From Lichina pygmaea (taxonomy: Eukaryota > Ascomycota > Lichinomycetes > Lichinales > Lichinaceae), in contig OY730174.1 in the NCBI GenBank assembly GCA_963422465.1, forward strand, positions 3,436,914 to 3,500,913: a stretch of 64,000 nt of DNA, written 5' to 3'. The position numbers and the translations under genes are program-made. Under the pieces are notes generated by a model, which was not told where the DNA came from, did not search any database, and was given only the letters and a program-made list of their open reading frames with translations. Every line of letters starts with the position of its first letter. Positions within the stretch are counted from its first letter, which is position 1. Shown one piece after another: positions 46,875 to 56,491 of the stretch.

Positions 46875-49800
46875 ATGAAAGACACAAAGCTGACACTTCT
46901 CCAGTATAATATGCAAAAAAGCCAATCAGTCCAAGAGCTACTGCTAGCAACCTCAGCTCTCCAAGAGGTGGACATTATTGCACTTCAAGAGCCCTGGAAA
47001 AACCCTCACCTAGAAACAAGCACTTCAACTGTTTTCTCTTCCTTTCTTCCTCTCTACTGTTCAGAGATTGGCAGAACACTTTTTCTTATTAATAAAAATC
47101 TGAAACTCTCTTCTCTTCATCCTACCTTCTGGAATAAAGACTTTGTTTCTCTTGAAATCTACTTGGAAAACTCTTCTACTTCTCTTTGGGTACATAATCT
47201 CTACTTCACCCCATCAAGTCAAGAAAACTACACAGAGGCATCAGAAGCTCTTCTCTGTTTACTCCAAAATACTTTACAAGAACAAGGACAACATATTCTT
47301 CTCACAGACTCAAATCTTCACCACCCAGACTGGTCAAAGAAAAGAAGACTGTACTCTGAGACTGCAAACAAGTTTCAAGACCTAATGAAAGATTTAAATC
47401 TGGATTTAGCTATTGCACCTTTCACCCCTACCAGAGCAAGATCTCTTTCTGAAAAACCATGTTCTACTATTGATCTGTCTTTTATTTCTTCTTCTCTTTC
47501 TAACTCTCTGATTTTCTCTAAAGTGGCTCTTCAGTTCTTTCATGGGTCTGACCACAGACCTGTACTAACCTGCCTGGACCTGGATCCTCCAAGGAAAATC
47601 TGGAAACCAGAAAGAAACTGGAGAACACTGGACTCAAACCTTGCAAGAGTAGAGTGTGAGAAGCTACACCTGCCCTTCCACTTCCAAGACAAATATGAAG
47701 TGGATGAGTACTTGGAGTATCTTGACAACTTTCTCCAAGAAATAGCAAGCAAATCCACACAGCTCTAGAAGCAATCTGGCCACTCAGTTCTCTGGTGGAA
47801 TCAAGAGATCCAAAACAAGGTTAAAGAGGAAAGAAGAGTAAGAAGAAAAGTGCAAAAAAGGCAAGCAAGTCAAGAGGAACTTGAGCAAGCAACTAAGCTC
47901 AAGAAAAAGACAGTCAGAGATGGAAAACAGAACACTTTCAGACACCAAATCCATGAGCTGGCCAGCTCTTCAAAGTTCTGGAAGCTTGCAAAGTGGGGAA
48001 AGTCCAAAGCCAACAAGACTCCTGATCTTCCTCTGGTTCCTGGCCTGGAAACACAAGAAGGAATAGCCAAAACCTTTGAGGAAAAGACTAAAGCCTTCTC
48101 ACAGCAGTTCTTTCCAAAAGCTCTAGTTCCAGAACCAGGCTCAGAAAGCTCCCAGACTATCTCTGAGATACAGCTCTCCCAGGAGGTAACATGTGAAGAA
48201 GTGGAGCAAATTCTGGCCAAGAAGAAACCTTTCACAGCAGGAAGGAGAGATAAGCTGCCAAATGGATTTCTGAGAGCTCTGGGGCCTAGGTTCTGCCAAG
48301 CTCTAGCTATTCTGACTTCAACATGCTGGAAACTGGAGTACTTCCCTGAAAGATTTAAGAGTGCAAAAACAGTCTGCTTGAGGAAACCTGGCAAGGGAAC
48401 CTACAATCAAGCTAAAGCCTGGCGCCCTATAGCTCTGCTAAACACAACAGGCAAGCTGATGGAAGCTATTGCTGCAGCCAGACTAAGCAAGATAGCAGAA
48501 GAAGCTGGACTATTGCCAGATATCTAGATGGGCTTTAGGAAAGGAAGATCCACAGAAGCAGCACTTTTCCTTCTAACCTCCCAAGTGGAAAAAGTCTGGA
48601 AGGAAGGCATGGTTGCATCCCTACTCTCACTGGATATCTCAGGAGCCTATGACAGAGTTCTCCCCAAGATACTACAGCAAATTCTGAAAAGAAAAGGAAT
48701 ACCTGCCTGGCTAGCTTCCTGGATCTACTTCTTCTGTGATAAGCGCTCTACCACTCTTGTCTTTGATGATTCTGAGTCTTGTTCAATTCCTATTCATTGT
48801 GGAGTTCCTCAAGGTTCTCCATTATCCCCTATTCTTTTTCTATTCTACATTTCTGAATTGCATGAGACTGTGCATACTCCCTCTTCTGGTGTATCTGCCC
48901 TGGGGTTTGCAGATGATACAAATCTGCTTGCTTTTGGTCACTCCTTGAAAAGTAACCTTCTGAAGTTAAAGAACACACACCTCAAATGTCTATCATGGGC
49001 TGCAAGACATGGAATAGTCTTCTCTCCTGAGAAATATGAAATACTTCATTTTTCCAGAAGAAGATCAGACAATCTTCAGCTCAAGCTCAGACTGGGGAAT
49101 GTGATTCTCAAACCAAAAGAAGAAGTGCGAGTACTTGGAGTGTACCTAGATGCAAAGCTCCACTGGCACAAACACCAGAGGATTATTCTTCAAAAAGCAC
49201 AGAAAGCACTCTCTTCTCTTTCTAGAACTTCCTATTCTACTTGGGGCTTTCCAGTTCACACATCACGTCTGGTGTACACTGCTATACTGAGATCTCTACT
49301 GAGCTATGCAGTGGGGATCTGGTTTAACCCTCTAAGAAAATCCTCCAATATCTCTTCTCTTGTTTCATTTCAAAACAGATGCCTAAAACTTATTGGGGGT
49401 GTCTTCAAAGCCACTCCTTCTTTTCTATTAGAGAGTGAGCTTTTTCTTCTACCTCTAGACCTATACTTTAAATTTCGCACTGCCTGTTTTCTTTCTTCTA
49501 TTCAAAACTCCCCTCTCAAATACTTTCTTGACAGTATCTTTTCCACTATTTCCTGCTATGCCTCTCTCTTGAAGAAACCTTTAAAGGAATCCTCAACTAT
49601 CTCTCCTAGATGGAAATTCACTTGGTTAAGTCAAATAACTACTAACCAGGCTAGTTCAAAGAAAGAACTACAAAAGCTCTTTACTAAAGAGTGGGAAGAC
49701 CAATGGGAAGAGAAGAAAAGAAGAAGCTATCCAGGCTGGCAGACTTTCTGTCAAAAGCCACACAAAAACAATCTGAAGCTCTACAAAGAGTTACAGAAAG

Positions 49801-50117
49801 CTGAGGCAAGTCTGCTACTGCAAATCAGGACTGGAAGAATTGGTCTGGCAAGTTTTCTTTTCAGAGCTGGAGTTCCTGACTTCCCTACCCCACTATGTGT
49901 GTGTGGCCAAGCAGAAGAAACTGCAAAACATATCACCTCTTCATGCTCTCTTTATTCAAGACAAAGACAACAAGTCTCTTTTAATCCCCAAGACTTCACC
50001 ACTATTATTTCAAACTCAGAGCTACTACAGAAGTTCTTGTACTGGTTTATGTCTTTGAAAAGACTAAACCAGTTTAATCTAGCTTTCAAACTCCACTATT
50101 CCCAATCTAATACCTAG
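46875..50117 (+). pseudogene. LINE ORF2 (endonuclease and reverse transcriptase) with two in-frame TAG codons
   Basis: One frame of 1080 codons runs from ATG 46875 to TAG 50115. The endonuclease part (to about 47765) shows LQYNMQKS, DIIALQEPW, TDSNLHHPDW and GSDHRPVLTCLDL, the apurinic-type endonuclease signatures. The reverse transcriptase part shows KAWRPIALLNTTGKLMEAI, MGFRKGRSTEAALFLL, SLDISGAYDRV, GVPQGSPLSPILFLFYISEL and ALGFADDTNLLAFG with the FADD core. A C-terminal CCHC-like motif follows (CVCGQAEETAKHITSSC). In-frame TAG codons lie at 47766-47768 and 48525-48527; the second stands where relatives have Gln (CAG), so a C-to-T change is the simple explanation. I see no RNase H block between the reverse transcriptase and the C-terminus. 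Confidence 0.88.
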
Positions 50118-50292
50118 ATTCTCTTCTCTTACCAGAAACTTCAAGATTCCTTTTGTTACATTCCCTAGTCACACCCTGCCTTCAGTTTTTATCCCTTCAA
50201 AGGTTTTCTGAAGGAGTTCACTATTAGCTAGAAGATCTGCATGGCTGTAAAGCTACTACCAGTGTAAGAATCAAATAAATAAAATAAATAAA
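50118..50292 (+). other. LINE 3' untranslated region and tail
   Basis: About 150 bases after the ORF2 stop, ending CAGTGTAAGAATCAAATAAA and then (TAAA/TAAAA) units up to the 14-base duplication. The end GTAAGAAT plus short A-rich repeats resembles the 3' ends of the SINE-like copies in this window. Confidence 0.75.
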
Positions 50293-51807
50293 ATCAGAGA
50301 CTACGAAGAGTCTGACCTCGATTCTGCCGACATGAAGCCAGGAAGGCTGAATACTACAGTCTATGTCCCCCGGGACTGATACATCAATGACTGTTCGGCT
50401 GATGGAGGTGTGGACTATGGCGAGGAGTCAGAGGCACCAAGCTCAAGCAATACCACAAGAGCAACAGAACACCAAGGCCATAACCGCCACAATTCAATGT
50501 CCTGAGACCAGCATCACTACAACCAACCAGAGCACTACAACTACGCCGACAGCCAACCAAGCGACGATGATTACAGTGGCGACTGAAGCAACACTTCGAG
50601 GACTTGAGAATACTGGCTCCACGGAGGCTAATCAGAGTCGCGCGACATCCAGCTCTACAACTATGCCGACTGAGCGAGTGATGATGAGTCGGATGACAGC
50701 AATAGTGATTACGAAGGCTTCAACAAAGAGCTTAGTTTGAGCGATGTGCCACGGGCAGAAGAACGCTGAGTCCACGAGGACTGGTCAAACAATAGGGATA
50801 GTGATTACGGAGGCTACGGAGAGCCACACTACAACGCCACGGAGACTTGAGAATAGTGGTTCCACAAAGGCTACATGAAATCTTGCTACAGGCAGCACTA
50901 CGACGATGCCGCAAACCGATCAAGCGATGACAACAATAATTACCAAAATACAGCAAGGCCTCCGGAGGCATTGAGGTTAAAGCCAGAAAAACTCACCGAC
51001 CATGCCGGCAAGCAATCAGACAATAACGACTAATCAGCTGACAGCGATGATGATTACAGTGGAGAAAGTGACTACGGTGGCGCCTGCAACACTGGCTACA
51101 GAGCAACTATGTCGCAATACTCAAAGCTGTACGACAGAGTCTTGATGGCTCCGGCAACACCAACTGACACACCTTCTTCTGTCTCAACAAAAGCTCAACA
51201 GCCTCCAGCTTCTACAGCCAAAATTGCTGTGTTTCCGGGCAACAAGCAAGCGCCAATTCCGACTGCTAAACTGTCGCCCACCTATCTCTTGGCAACACCA
51301 GGATCCACTGTCGCAAGACCACATTGGAGTGATGTGCTTTTCGAGAGCCCGGCGTCTTGTTATAGACTTGGAGTGTGGCCTAATCATGTGGTCACGCAGG
51401 ACCTTGCTACTCTGTGCCTCGAGTCCTAGCTAGGTAGGAACTAAAAACGTACATAGTGACTTCGGGTATATAGCTAGATCACTAGATTCTAGGTAGCATC
51501 GTCAATCGACTTACATCACAACATGTACTGAGTGCTCTTCTTGACTAGAATTAGATACCTGGTACTTGACAGAGTCCACCACTATAGACTCTAGCAGTAC
51601 TGTACCGGTAGTGTATATACTGTGGGAAACTCCAATCTCTGTAGAGAAAATAGGAAAACAAGAGTGATAAGAGTCTGTGGATCTTGATGGATATTAAGTA
51701 CCGGTAAGCTATATCTTAAAGGAATTCAGACATCTTGTGGAGAGCACATCTTAGACAGGTTTCAGTGAATCTCAGAGTTTTTTGTGTAAGAATAGGGGGC
51801 GGATTGG

Positions 51808-52211
51808 TGTCACGGCCGTGCCCAGAGGACTCGGGGAGCGGGACTTAGTCGGCCCGGCCGGCGCTTGGTCCAGCCGAGCTGGGAAGCAGGCGCTGTGACA
51901 AGAGCCTGCTGACTCAGCCCCACGTGACCTCGCGTCACTCCAGTATACCGGTACCGGTATGGCTAGAAGCCGAGACCTCCCTAGAAGGCCATGATTCAGT
52001 CTCTTCACCCACCGAGTGCCTGGCCCTGATCCGTAGGCCCGCTGTCCTCTCACAGGTGCCCAGTCAGGTAAGAGCTTTGGAGCTTCTCGAGTATATAGCT
52101 AGCCTTTCTTCCTAGCTAGAACAATCAACTTACTACAACTCCACGATTCTGATAGGGTCAGTGTAGCCGTCTAGGCCTTACCGGTACGTAACGTACCTAG
52201 GCCCGCTACCA
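51808..52211 (+). repeat. 5' LTR of the short LTR element
   Basis: 404 bases, TGTCAC to TACCA, with a TATATAGCTAG box near 52092. It contains an internal block of about 170 bases (about 51890-52050) that the 3' LTR lacks. Confidence 0.88.
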
Positions 52212-52799
52212 TTTGGTAGCAACACTCTTATACGGTCTGGTGGCTGCCTTCTTCTCAAGCGCCATTGACTGCCTGGAAAGATTGTCACCCGCCCCCCACC
52301 TCTTCAAGCTCTGGTCACGATCTATCTGGCACCATCACCTGCTGGTTGAGCTCTCGCTTCCTTAGCTTTTGATACCCCCCGGTTGTTGGCTTCACAGTCA
52401 AGCATGCCACCAGTCCGCCGCCGACGATTCTCGCCATCAATCAACTTCTACGCCTGTCCCACAAGAGGCCCAGACGCCGCCTACCCAGCTGACAGTCTGT
52501 GCTCAAAGAAGCCGTACCCAGCTACCCAGCTAAGTCGCTGTCAAGACCAATGGTCAGGAGCCTTGCTGTCCCACTGACAATTCCTGCTGGCATCTGACTG
52601 TCAAGCCTGGCCATCAACACTCTTGCCAGGAGGACTTGGACCCACCGGCTGCCCACCTATCTGCTGTCGGCACTATTGATCACCAACAGCACTGGACTCG
52701 GGCGCTCACCTGTCTGCTCCTGCAACAATGAATATCTCTGAGGAACAGCTGGTTATGCTTGTGAGAAGGGCAATCCGGAAGGTCAGAGAGATACCAGCA

Positions 52800-53400
52800 T
52801 CATCAGAAATACTGTGGGCATCCCAATCATCAAGAACAATACGGGCTCAACTATTGTTCAGTGTGTAGCTGCAGGCACAGCTGTCATCATCAGAAATACC
52901 TCTGGTGACATGATTATCAAAGATACTGTGGGCCCAACTATTGTCTTAAGCGCTGCAATCCCGGCCTACACTATTGTCAGCAATGCCGCCAGCATCGCCA
53001 TCTTCACTAGCACTGTGGGCCTCTCCATCATCTGAAGTGTCACCATCTCTGCCTGCGCCATTGTCGAAAATGCTGCGGGCATCAAGGTCATCGCTAGCGC
53101 TGTGGGCCTCTCTATTGTCCGAAATGCCGCAAGCCCCACCCACACCATCGTCGAAAGTGCTGCAAGCATCGCAGTCATAAAAAACGTTATTGTCGGAAAT
53201 ACCACAGGTGTCGCAGTCATCGAAAACATTGCTGGCTACCCACACACTATTGTCGTACGAAGTTTCGATGGCCTCGAGACTGTCAGACGCATCAGCCCAG
53301 TCGTCATCTGGAGCACCCACAGTCCCACCCTCTCCATCATCTGAAATGTCACGGGCTCTACCTACGCCACTGTTGAAAATGCCCCAGGTATCGCATTCGT
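52800..53400. repeat. imperfect tandem repeats in the interior of the short LTR element
   Basis: Units of roughly 36-60 bases built on GAAATACTGTGGGC and CACTATTGTC themes, many sharing ATTGTC, GCATC and GTCATC. They translate to Ser/Ala/Ile or, on the other strand, Asp/Gly-rich strings. They correspond in style to the Asp/Ser/Gly-rich part of E0. Confidence 0.6.
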
Positions 53401-54276
53401 CAGAGAAGGCTCAAGGCTATGATCACACCACGGATAAACCGAGAAGAGACTTCTGGCGCAGGAGATGTCAGTATTCAGAACAACAGAGCCGCAGCTGTCC
53501 GGAAAGGCAATACGACGGTATCAATAGAGCTCTAGCAAGAGAGACACCCCTACCGGTCAGTTGAATCTGCAGACATTGTGGAATGAGCTTCCCGTCGAAT
53601 GACAATCTCTATCGCTATCTCCGAGCACGCCGTGAGAGCCCACACTGAATTCCGACTGATACGCCTAAGATAATCCTGGGTGACACCCTGCCACCGCTGC
53701 CGATCAACACACCCCCGCCGACCCCACACAACATCTCTGGTGATGGCTACACAAATACTGAGAACACCAACCCGATGTCTTACCAGCCATTTTCAGTCAT
53801 GCCCACAGAGTCTACAACATTGACTGATGGTATAACAAAGCATGTCCTAGAAGGTACCGAGAGCCCACCACTCACAGACACACCACCGCTAGCTCTGAGT
53901 GTCACTACAACCATAATCGATAGACAAAGGCACAACCACAAGCTATTGTCGTCTGTGCCCACAGTAACCACAAACACTATACCGAGCAATGCCAAAGACG
54001 ACTTCGTGCCATTGTCGGCTGTGCCTGCAGAAGCTACAACACCGATTGACAGCATGGCGACGCGTGTTCTGGGAAGAAGCAAGGCACCAATACCGACTGA
54101 TACACCACCTCTGACCCCACCCTACACACTCCCCTCTTCATAGACTGGTACCGAGGCCTACTTCACAGTACAGCCACACGAGAACTCTCTAGGAGAAGCC
54201 TCGATGAAGCTATTCCCGACGGACACACCAGCCCCACTAGTCGGTGGGGCGCCGACTTCTTCAGAGCAAGGGCGAC

Positions 54277-54509
54277 TGTCACGGCCGTGCCCAGAGGACT
54301 CGGGGGACAGGACTTGGTCGGCCCGGCCGGCGCTTAGTCCAGCCGAGCCGGCGGCTGGCCTGAGGCAGGTACCCAGTCGGGTAGAAGCTTTGAAGCTCTC
54401 TGAGTATATAGCTAGCCCTTCTTCCTAGCTAGAGCAATCAACTCATTACAACTCCACGATTCTGATGGGTTCAGTGTAGCCACCTAGACTTTACCTAGGC
54501 CCGCTACCA
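54277..54509 (+). repeat. 3' LTR of the short LTR element
   Basis: 233 bases, same termini as the 5' LTR, with TATATAGCTAG near 54405. Shorter than its partner because of one large internal gap. Confidence 0.88.
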
Positions 54510-54635
54510 ATTGGATTTGAAGTGACAACCAGTTTAGTCAGGTTTTCTAAACCTGACACCACTAGTTCTGGGTCATGAATACTATGTACGTACGTACCGC
54601 AGTGGTAAGCTCTCACTGTGTCCCACTACACCATG

Positions 54636-54888
54636 TGGTAGCAGGTCTAGGAAAAGTCTAGGTGGCTATGCTGAACTTCTCAGGATTGTGGGTTGTAGAA
54701 GAGCTGATTGTCCTAGCTAGGAATGAAGAGCTCACTATATAATTCCTCAAGAAGCTTCAAAGCTTCTACCCGACTGGGCACCTGCCTCGGAGCCAGCCTC
54801 CAGCTCGGCCGGACTACCGTAAGCGCCGGCCGGGGCCGACCAAGTCCCGGCCCCCCCCTCCCCGAGTTCTCTGGACGTGGTCGTGACA
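54636..54888 (-). mobile_element. solo LTR of the same family, inverted
   Basis: The reverse complement starts TGTCACGACCACGTCC and ends in GCTACCA, matching the LTR at 54277-54509 through blocks such as GGTCGGCCCCGGCCGGCGCTTA, AGTCGGGTAGAAGCTTTGAAGCTTC and CTAGCTAGGA with moderate divergence. No internal part is present. It appears to have landed in, or next to, a SINE-like copy (54889-55035). I see no matching 5-base flanks. Confidence 0.75.
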
Positions 54889-55035
54889 TGATGCCACCAT
54901 ATCAAGAAGCTATAGAACATAGAGGATGGCTGGCTAGCAGCCAGCTACTTCCGAGTCCCAGGAGAGCCAGGGTAGAAATACTATAGTAAAGAAAACCACG
55001 CTGTAAGAGTGGCGGCGGACTGGGGCCGTGCTGGT
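54889..55035 (-). mobile_element. SINE-like retroposon, copy D (5' part)
   Basis: The minus strand reads CCGCCGCCACTCTTACAGCG, CTCTCCTGGGACTCGG, GCTGGCTGCTAGCCAGCC and TGTTCTATAGC, aligned with the first half of copy A at 62.25 kb. The 3' half and tail are absent where the solo LTR begins. Confidence 0.55.
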
Positions 55036-56491
55036 GATGTTACGGTAGGGCGTGGTAGTCAGTACTGAGTAGAAGCCACAAGTCTACGTGTTTGGCGGTC
55101 TCCCACCGCGCTCTGCGGTTGCAAGCTGGTGTGGGGAAAGCCGGAGACCGGTCGCTGGCAGAGGAACACCACCAGACTGATCTTTTGTCTGTACGAACCT
55201 GTGTGAGGATGAGGATGCTGCTTCGTGTCTTCGACAAGCTGGTCTGTAGGCAGAGTGCCGACCGACGTGACATCTTGTCAGGTTTCCAGTCGAGCAAGCA
55301 AGAGTACAGTACGTAGTCTTCCATCTTCTTTTCCCACCTCTCTCCCACATCATGCCACATCCCATGTCCCCGAGTCACTCAACCGTCGAAAGACCTTTTA
55401 CAGTTGCTTGGGGTAAGTAGAGAGGGAAACAGAATAGAGAACTCTTGTCGTGACCGGTAAAGTGTGAATTGTGACAATCACATGGAGTACTCGACTCGGA
55501 CCTTGGGGATCCGAGCTTGGAGACTCGTCAGCCCGACAAACTACCGGTACTTGTCGCGGCTGTAGATCAGAACCAGGGTCGGGACTAGGACCGAAAACCA
55601 GCCAGACCAAGCTTTCGGTCAGTAGCCCTACATAGTCAGCTAGATGGCCAGGTCATATACTTGTAGGCCTCGAGTCCTCAGGGGGCTCCAAAAAGCAGCT
55701 TCTTCTCCCACCTTTTCCCCCCCTCCCCCAAAGATGATCAATGGTAGGCCGATGTCTTCGTAGCTATGCCACTACTGTGCTTCCCATGGTCGGAGGATCA
55801 ATTCCACCCGGGCACTCGAGGGATAAGCTTAGGTGTTCAAAGTGGGAGATTGTACCCCGTAGCTAGCCTCTCTTCTCGTGCTGGAAAAGCCGCGATTCAC
55901 TGCTTTCCCGTGACTGTCGACGTTGCAGTGTATACCACGCAATTCAAATCTGGGCTTTACGCTAAGTCGTCTTCACGTCATGAGAATATTCTGGGAGCTG
56001 CGGGCCAAAACAAGATGGAGGTGTGTGGATGTATTATTTTGTCCCACAACTTTTCCTATCGTCTACTTGACAGATGCTATGTATAATGTTGCAGGTTGAA
56101 AGAAAAAATGAGAGGCGTTCTTGGCTTGGTGTGCTGGGTAAGACAGCGACACAATCCTCGACGTGTACTCTCTTGATCGAATTATTAAGAAAAAAAAAAG
56201 GGGGGGGGGGTATCTGAAGGACCAGGATTGCTGACCAGTCCATATTTCAAATGAGAACTGGCAATCACTGATCCAAGCAGAGAAAACGTTCAAGGGGAAG
56301 GAATGAGTGTACTTCACACCTTGAACTCGCGAGAAGCGTCCAAAATCATCAATCATATCCCCCACAGCCAACCGAATCACCTATCACCGCTTCGGTGGCC
56401 TCGGCCGATTTCGGTCCATCATCCAGAGGCGTTCTCTTCTCTACCCGCCGTCTGAGCAGATGGACAGCATCGACCGGCTTTGACGACAATC
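55036..56491. other. intergenic with weak repeat similarity; nothing coding
   Basis: 55080-55200 loosely resembles 62900-62990 (GTTTGGCGGTCTCCCACC against GTTTGGCTGTCTCCCACT), so an older repeat probably extends beyond copy D. An A run followed by a G run lies at 56189-56208. No domain is found in any frame. Confidence 0.55.

Larger units (their letters stand above)
33619..46878 (+). pseudogene. LINE ORF1 (RNA-binding, CCHC knuckles), interrupted twice by LTR elements
   Basis: It starts at ATG 33619 (MAPKKKKPTSSESN) and is broken by the element at 33668-40207. It resumes in phase at 40213, runs to 41363, is broken by 41364-46681, and resumes in phase at 46687 to a TGA at 46876-46878. Counting each 5-base duplication once, the frame is preserved across both insertion points. 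Residues from 41087 to about 41260 carry a CCHC cluster: CFKCFGYRHQARFC, CGACRGQHERRAC and CCNCRGAHPAWASVC. This is the nucleic-acid chaperone type of ORF1. The stop overlaps the ORF2 start as ATGA, which suggests termination-reinitiation for ORF2 translation in the intact element. Confidence 0.8.
33122..50292 (+). mobile_element. Tad-like non-LTR retrotransposon (LINE), split by two LTR elements
   Basis: A 14-base direct duplication, ATCAGAGACTACGA, flanks it (33108-33121 and 50293-50306). The 3' end is an A-rich (TAAA)n-type tail. Without the two LTR insertions and their duplications the LINE is about 5.3 kb. It has a 5' leader of about 500 bases (33122-33618), ORF1 with CCHC knuckles, and ORF2 with endonuclease and reverse transcriptase. 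Both LTR elements landed in ORF1. The layout and domain content match the Tad clade of filamentous ascomycetes. ORF2 has two in-frame TAG codons, so this copy is dead, but otherwise the frame is preserved over 1080 codons, which implies a rather recent arrival. Confidence 0.88.
31765..51610 (+). mobile_element. E0: old LTR-retroelement relic, split by the LINE at 33122-50292
   Basis: Two segments, 31765-33121 and 50293 to about 51610, flank the LINE. A direct repeat of about 75 bases (about 31775-31850 and 51366-51430, containing GTGTGGCCTA and GTGGTCACGCAGG) fits remains of LTRs. The later part of the right copy (TATATAGCTAG and TCAATCGACTTACA) resembles the LTR of the element at 51808-54509. 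The left interior from an ATG at 32074 codes a gag-like stretch (SFDPDLPKESVDP, then a WCEMLEDYF block) and a C2H2-type finger (about 32643-32718) followed by Asp/Ser/Gly/Tyr-rich sequence; the right interior continues that style. No reverse transcriptase is visible. It is badly broken, with many interruptions, and is the oldest layer of the nest. LTR ends are only approximate. Confidence 0.55.
51808..54509 (+). mobile_element. short LTR-bracketed element without polymerase (non-autonomous relic, C2H2-finger family)
   Basis: LTRs (51808-52211 and 54277-54509) start TGTCACGGCCGTGCCC and end CGCTACCA. The duplication ATTGG flanks it (51803-51807 and 54510-54514). Two bases after the 5' LTR, TGGTAGCAACACTC (52214-52227) fits a tRNA primer-binding site. 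The 2.07-kb interior has no reverse transcriptase or integrase. It holds imperfect tandem repeats (about 52800-53400) and, near 53568-53635, a CRHCGMSFPSND-type segment resembling the finger of E0, so the two are relatives. The 3' LTR lacks about 170 bases present in the 5' LTR. The interior reading frames are broken repeatedly. It looks like an old internally deleted or non-autonomous copy. Confidence 0.82.
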
